Shown piece by piece: positions 60,012-64,000 of a DNA stretch of 64,000 bases. The notes below the pieces were generated by a model, which had not been told where the DNA came from, did not search any database, and saw only the letters and a program-made list of their open reading frames with translations. This stretch comes from Ferrimicrobium sp. (GTDB lineage Bacteria > Actinomycetota > Acidimicrobiia > Acidimicrobiales > Acidimicrobiaceae). A program made the position numbers and the translations under genes. The stretch spans positions 1 to 64,000 of the forward strand of contig NZ_DAHVNP010000059.1 of assembly GCF_027319265.1 (NCBI RefSeq). Direction: 5' to 3'. How positions within the stretch are numbered: position 1 is the first letter of the stretch; every line of letters begins with the position of its first letter.

Positions 60012-61109
60012 ATGGATACCTTTACGAAGTTACAGCTTCCGGTGGTCGAGGATCGCCTGCATGGCCCCAATCCTGCGGTATCGCTGAACGCGACCTACTA
60101 TGAGGGGCAGCGAGTTGTCTATGGTCGACATTCCAACTCCACCTGGGAGGCGCTCGAGACCCTGATCGGGGAGCTTGAGGGTGGCACTGGGGTCTCCTTT
60201 GCCTCAGGGCAAGCGGCGATGTTCGCCTCTTCACTGCTGGCGAGCTCTCGGTTGGTGATCTCTGAGGATACCTATGTAGGTTCCCGCGATCTGGCGGATT
60301 TCCTCAATCAGCGTGCGCTGATCCCCTGTACGTACGTCTCGGAGGCCTCCTTGCACCACCCCAGTGGGCTGACAACCCTGCAAGAGGGAGATGTGTTGAT
60401 GATTGAGTCACCGTCAAACCCCCTCTTAGTCGCCTATGATATCGCTGCACTCGCCGAGGCCTGCCATGCGCAAGGCGCTTTGCTCGCGGTTGATAACACC
60501 GTCGCCACCCCGATCCTCCAGAGTCCGCTGAGGCTCGGGGCAGATATCGTCGTGCATTCGGCCACGAAGTTCATCTCGGGGCACTCTGATGTCCTTGCTG
60601 GCTTGGTGATTGTCGCCGATGAGGAGCTCGCCGAGCGGCTCTTCGAGATTCGTGCGGTCGTTGGTTCGATCATCGGTCCCGTGGAGGCCTATCTCTGCTT
60701 TCGTGGCGCCAAGACGCTCGGCGTGCGAGTTCGTCATGCCTCTGACTCGGCACAATGGCTGGCAAATGCGCTCGTTGAGCGACTTGGTCGCGAGGCGGTC
60801 TGTTACCCGGGATTCGATGAAAAGCTCGTTGGGGAGGGTCGCCAGCAGAGCGCAGGCGGTGCTTTGTTGTCGCTGATTCTCGACACCGCAGAGCGTGCAG
60901 ACCGGTTTGTGACCCAGTTGGCGGTCTTTCATCACGCCACCTCTTTGGGTGGCGTCGAGAGTCTTGCTGAACGACGCTCCAAATACAGTGGTGAGGAACG
61001 ACTCCCGGCCGGCCTGGTCCGTCTCAGCGTTGGACTCGAGGCGACCGAGGACCTATGGGCCGATATCGATCAGGCATTGCGTGCTGCGGGGGTTGACGAT
61101 CCCACCTAG
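60012..61109 (+). CDS. Trans-sulfuration enzyme family (cystathionine gamma-synthase/lyase-like)
   Basis: A 365-residue Cys/Met-metabolism PLP enzyme. The phosphate-binding FASGQAAMFAS segment, ESPSNPLL, VDNTVATP and the Schiff-base Lys in HSATKFISGHSD are all present, as is the C-terminal RLSVGLE. Whether it synthesises or degrades cystathionine, or acts on another gamma-substituted amino acid, cannot be told. It follows DUF2469 by 21 bp and is followed by 700 bp of empty DNA. Confidence 0.88.
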   Translation: MDTFTKLQLPVVEDRLHGPNPAVSLNATYYEGQRVVYGRHSNSTWEALETLIGELEGGTGVSFASGQAAMFASSLLASSRLVISEDTYVGSRDLADFLNQRALIPCTYVSEASLHHPSGLTTLQEGDVLMIESPSNPLLVAYDIAALAEACHAQGALLAVDNTVATPILQSPLRLGADIVVHSATKFISGHSDVLAGLVIVADEELAERLFEIRAVVGSIIGPVEAYLCFRGAKTLGVRVRHASDSAQWLANALVERLGREAVCYPGFDEKLVGEGRQQSAGGALLSLILDTAERADRFVTQLAVFHHATSLGGVESLAERRSKYSGEERLPAGLVRLSVGLEATEDLWADIDQALRAAGVDDPT

Positions 61110-61836
61110 TGACGACAACTGCGCCTACCAGCAAGGATTGTTGACGGCTGAAACCCTTGGAATGGCGCGACTTCTTGGATGTGATCGCATCACCAGGGAA
61201 GAGTTTGCTCATGTGGGATGAATAGCGAACCTCGGTTGAACGGTAGGGCGCAATTTGGCGGTACCCGGTTTGCGTGGAGCGCATTGTACCATGAGGACCC
61301 ATATAGGCGCACCGGAATTGTGATCGCTGATTTCTGCCCTCCAACGAGGGCTCGTCGAGTCAATACTCATATCAACGGGTAAAGTCCCACAGCGCAACCG
61401 ACTCCCATCGTCACCGATGATGGTCTTTTATGCCTTGGCTCGATGGCTGGGGCACTGGAGGCAGTCAAAGGACGTCCCTGTTTGGATCCGAGCGAGTGGG
61501 GTGGCGGGAATGAATCGACATGGTGGTGACATGGCCAGCGGAACTCGACTATGGTGCCAATCCGGATTTTGGGATGGAGCCTCATGATGGAGTGACAGCG
61601 AGCGTTCTATTGGTTGACGAATTCTTGTGGTTTGACCCATTACGGCGTGGGCCAGCAGTCACCTATGTGGACGCTGGTGGTAGAAGCACGTTAAGAAGAG
61701 ATCCAGATCTGCCGACAGCTTAGGTAGTCGATTGACGCCGACATTGGGACTGGACGGTGAGTGTCCTTCTCTCAATGTTTGGGAGATCGATCAGATTTGT
61801 CTTCTTTGAAGATTGAGGGTTCTAGGAGGTTGGTTG
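61110..61836. other. Long intergenic region with no recognised gene
   Basis: About 730 bp. Short frames exist (for example 61520-61723 on the plus strand, 67 codons, starting MVVTWPAELDYGANPDF), but none shows a motif, ribosome site or coupling. I saw no tRNA-like cloverleaf, CRISPR or insertion-element end. It may be a decayed gene. Confidence 0.5.
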
Positions 61837-62544
61837 ATGAAGGTTTTTGTGCGGGGAATCGCCGTTTCGACGGTGGCGGGGTTGGTCGCAGTCTTGGGAA
61901 TGACACCGGCCGCATGGGCCAGTGGCAGCCCTACTCCAAGCAGCCCTTCAGCTCCGGCTCCCATCGCTGGTTTTCAAACCACTGTTCTGAACCAAAGCGT
62001 TGCCCCTTCGTCGAAGACGCAAACCTTTCATACAACCTCCAACGTTTCGAACGTAACCATTTCCGTACCCCCAGGTGCCTTCGGGAATGTAGTCGTCCAA
62101 CTTGTGGTGACCGAGCCTACCCTCTCCTCTCTCACCTCTTCCCTCACGAGCCTGGGGCTCTCCGGGGACACCGTTGGAGCTGGTGTTGGTGTTGAAGTGC
62201 TCGATAGTGCCACCGGGCAGGCGCTATCTGGCACGTTCGCGTCAGGCGTGACGGTCACTATTCAGTCGAGTTCGATTACGTCGAAGTCCAAGGTGATTGA
62301 GTATCCTGTTGTCGGGAATCCTTACATTGTCAATAGTGCGACGGTAACGAACGGTCAGGCGGTGGTCACCGTTACCAGCGATCCGGGCTTTGCGGTGGCA
62401 ACACCGGTGTCGTCATCTTCGGTGGTTCCAGGGGCTACCTCTCCCGTAACCGGAAAGAATTTCCTTCCCGAGGCTGCTGGTGCTGGTCTGCTTCTCGTCT
62501 TTGGCGGTTCGCTCATGATTGCATCAAGGCGCCGACAGGCTTGA
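61837..62544 (+). CDS. Secreted surface protein with C-terminal anchor-like tail
   Basis: 235 residues. A signal peptide (MKVFVRGIAVSTVAGLVAVL, cleavage after about AWA) leads to a Ser/Thr/Val-rich beta-type domain of about 170 residues without cysteines. The C-terminus reads LPEAAGAGLLLVFGGSLMIA then RRR, the layout of a sortase sorting signal (LPxTG, hydrophobic helix, positive tail) with Ala in place of the Thr-Gly. No sortase is in the window. ATG 61837 has AGGAGG 7 nt upstream. It overlaps the lipoprotein gene by 4 bp. Confidence 0.75.
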   Translation: MKVFVRGIAVSTVAGLVAVLGMTPAAWASGSPTPSSPSAPAPIAGFQTTVLNQSVAPSSKTQTFHTTSNVSNVTISVPPGAFGNVVVQLVVTEPTLSSLTSSLTSLGLSGDTVGAGVGVEVLDSATGQALSGTFASGVTVTIQSSSITSKSKVIEYPVVGNPYIVNSATVTNGQAVVTVTSDPGFAVATPVSSSSVVPGATSPVTGKNFLPEAAGAGLLLVFGGSLMIASRRRQA

Positions 62545-63440
62545 GGGTTAAGTTCCACCAGATCGCAATGCTGGCGCTGGGCCTTGGCGCACTCCTTGGT
62601 GCCTGTGGTACTGCGACAACATCTACTGCTCACAGGAGTACTACGCCCGGGTCGACTCAACAGCGCCCTAGTGAGATTATCCCAGTCTCTTCTGGCGCCT
62701 TGGCGATGGGGCCATTGCAATCGAATGGCACCATTGCGGTGCTGGCCGGGACGGAGCACTCGAAGGGGGTCTTCCTCTACGATATCGCTGATCATCAGGA
62801 GATTGGGAGCTTTTCGGTCTCGAATCTTGCACAGTCGATCACTCAGCTGCCCAATGGTGATATCGCAATCGGTTTTGGGGGCGGTTCGGTAGGAGCGGTG
62901 CAACTGTACGCCGAGAGTGGCCGAGAGCTTGCCTCGGTTCCTGTCGCGGAACCAGTGCTATCGTTGAGCGTGGGTAGTAATGGAGGATCCGTTCTTGTTT
63001 TGGAGGGCACCAGCCGTGCCCGTGCCGTTGCCCTCTTAGACGTTGCGACTCGCCAGGCCTCCTCAACTATTCCGGTAGCGTTACAGACCGTTGCGATTGC
63101 ATCGTCGTTGCAAACCCCGAATGAGTTGTATGGGCTGGGATCACAGGGGATCGTTGCTGTGTACACCACGACAACCGGTCAAGAGATCGGAGATTTCACC
63201 GTGGGTCACTCAGGCCGTGCCCTCGCTATGGGACCTGGTGGAAATCATCTCTTTGTTCTGAAGGGTTCTGCTCAAATTCGCAATGTCGCCGTCGTAGACC
63301 TTGCGACTGAACGCGACGTTCGCGTGCTGCCAGCACCAAAAGGTGCAGTTGCCATTCAGACTGACCTTACCAGTCAACATCTGATCGAACTCGCGAGCTT
63401 GCCAAATGCAGCCAATATTCAGGTGGCGTCGACGTCGTGA
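62541..63440 (+). CDS. Lipoprotein with beta-propeller-like repeats
   Basis: 299 residues. The lipobox LGALLGAC places the lipid-bearing Cys at residue 22. The body shows four to six weak repeats of about 40-45 residues of the form V-x-VLxG(T/S)-x(4-6)-V-x-L-x-D-x-A-T (AVALLDVATRQ, NVAVVDLATER), as in YVTN/WD-like propellers. Start TTG 62541 overlaps the previous TGA (TTGA) and is needed for the basic n-region of the signal peptide. Function unknown; extracytoplasmic binding is likely. Confidence 0.72.
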   Translation: MRVKFHQIAMLALGLGALLGACGTATTSTAHRSTTPGSTQQRPSEIIPVSSGALAMGPLQSNGTIAVLAGTEHSKGVFLYDIADHQEIGSFSVSNLAQSITQLPNGDIAIGFGGGSVGAVQLYAESGRELASVPVAEPVLSLSVGSNGGSVLVLEGTSRARAVALLDVATRQASSTIPVALQTVAIASSLQTPNELYGLGSQGIVAVYTTTTGQEIGDFTVGHSGRALAMGPGGNHLFVLKGSAQIRNVAVVDLATERDVRVLPAPKGAVAIQTDLTSQHLIELASLPNAANIQVASTS

Positions 63441-64000
63441 AAACCCTCGATGTACTTCCTGCACGTGAAGTGGTCGAGAAGCGATCAGAGGAGATAAGTC
63501 CCAGTCTGGGGGTTGCGGGTGTCGCTCAGGGTGCGGGTCCCTGGATGCTTGTCGGAGCGGTTCTCGTCCTCTGGGGGCTTCGTTTTGGGCTAGGAGTCGG
63601 AGAGAGTGTTTGGTTCAGCGTAGCTGATGTGGGTGCGGTGGCATCGGGTCTTGGCATCGCTGTTGCATCTCCGTGGCTAGCGAGTTCGCCAAGGGCGCGA
63701 TTTGTTCACTACGTGATCTTGGCGGTTGTCCTTGGAGCGTTCGTCGCCTGGGCTTGGCAGCAGATCTTGTTGGCCCCCGCCTACGCGACGGATGAACTCG
63801 CATTTGACCAGTATGCAGCCCATCTTCTGTTGCATGGAGTTGATCCCTATCGCGCGTCTCTTGCTAACGCCTTTCCACGCTATCAGGTATCACCAGATGC
63901 CTACACCCTGCGTTTCAATGGATCGCCAGTCACCAGCCTGTCCTACCCTGCGCTCTCATTCCTTGTGTACGTACCGATGCTGTTGGCCGGGATCCACATG
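63437..64000 (+). CDS. Multi-pass membrane protein, N-terminal part, runs off the window
   Basis: 188 codons without a stop, beginning at GTG 63437, which overlaps the lipoprotein stop (GTGA). After a 35-residue cytoplasmic start come at least three hydrophobic segments, then a loop DELAFDQYAAHLLLHGVDPY that resembles the first extracytoplasmic loop of GT-C/GT87-like polyprenyl-linked glycosyltransferases, with acidic residues after the first membrane helices. The identification is by eye and tentative. Confidence 0.65.
   Translation, partial: MKTLDVLPAREVVEKRSEEISPSLGVAGVAQGAGPWMLVGAVLVLWGLRFGLGVGESVWFSVADVGAVASGLGIAVASPWLASSPRARFVHYVILAVVLGAFVAWAWQQILLAPAYATDELAFDQYAAHLLLHGVDPYRASLANAFPRYQVSPDAYTLRFNGSPVTSLSYPALSFLVYVPMLLAGIHM

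Noticed and set aside
61520-61723. A 67-codon plus-strand frame in the long gap before the surface operon
   Set aside because: No ribosome site, coupling or recognisable motif; low-complexity evidence only. Kept as part of the empty region.

Overview
This window reads as core chromosome of a moderate-to-high G+C actinobacterium. Gene order is actinobacterial throughout: pnp-dapB-dapA-rnj-ftsK, pgsA-cinA-recA-miaB, miaA-dapF-hflX, rpmB-DAK-recG-rsmD-coaD, a SepIVA-like gene-DUF177-rpmF-plsX-acpP-rnc-mutM-smc-ftsY-ffh, and rpsP-khpA-rimM-trmD-rplS-DUF2469. DUF3040, DUF2469 and the four-cysteine L28 point the same way. The moderate G+C feel, the E. coli-type DapD and several missing neighbours (recX, lepB, rnhB) suggest a deep-branching class such as Acidimicrobiia. 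That placement is inference. No rRNA, tRNA, CRISPR array, intact transposon or prophage was seen.

Layout. 1-13.8 kb: RNA decay (PNPase, RNase J), lysine/DAP synthesis (DapB, DapA), FtsK, a D,D-carboxypeptidase and homoserine kinase inserted before pgsA-cinA-recA. 14-20.7 kb: MiaB, a soluble chemoreceptor-like protein, a pterin dehydratase, and a MenC-aldehyde dehydrogenase pair on the minus strand. 20.8-27.3 kb: a MiaA-DapF open fusion, HflX, then DapC, DapD and DapE, so six steps of the succinylase route to diaminopimelate lie in this window. 27.4-36.2 kb: LexA, NrdR and mixed metabolism (inositol-phosphatase family, threonine aldolase, PIG-L deacetylase, acyl-CoA dehydrogenase, HNH nuclease, small unknown proteins). 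36.3-44.8 kb: ThiL, GTP-type PEP carboxykinase, ferrochelatase-L28, a DAK/FakA protein and RecG. 44.8-45.5 kb: a decayed scar holding two convergent fragments of IS607-type recombinase helix-turn-helix domains. 45.5-60 kb: a dense housekeeping block with many 1-8 bp stop/start overlaps. 60-64 kb: a Cys/Met-metabolism PLP enzyme, about 700 bp of apparently empty DNA, then a secreted/lipoprotein/membrane-protein operon that runs off the end.

Regulation visible in the DNA: LexA-type operators upstream of recA and of lexA share a seven-base core. At least nine transcription units have a TAnnnT element 6-10 nt before the start codon, which predicts leaderless mRNAs. Genes inside operons instead use clear Shine-Dalgarno sequences or overlapping stop/start codons, with many GTG and TTG starts. 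Intergenic and linker DNA is peppered with perfect or near-perfect 12-19 bp tandem duplications.

Most notable points: the MiaA-DapF frame with an internal, well-spaced dapF start; the IS607 scar; the leaderless-start pattern; a TrmD with Glu at the usually invariant catalytic Asp; and the terminal cell-surface operon. I found no clear self-contained new defence or mobile system.
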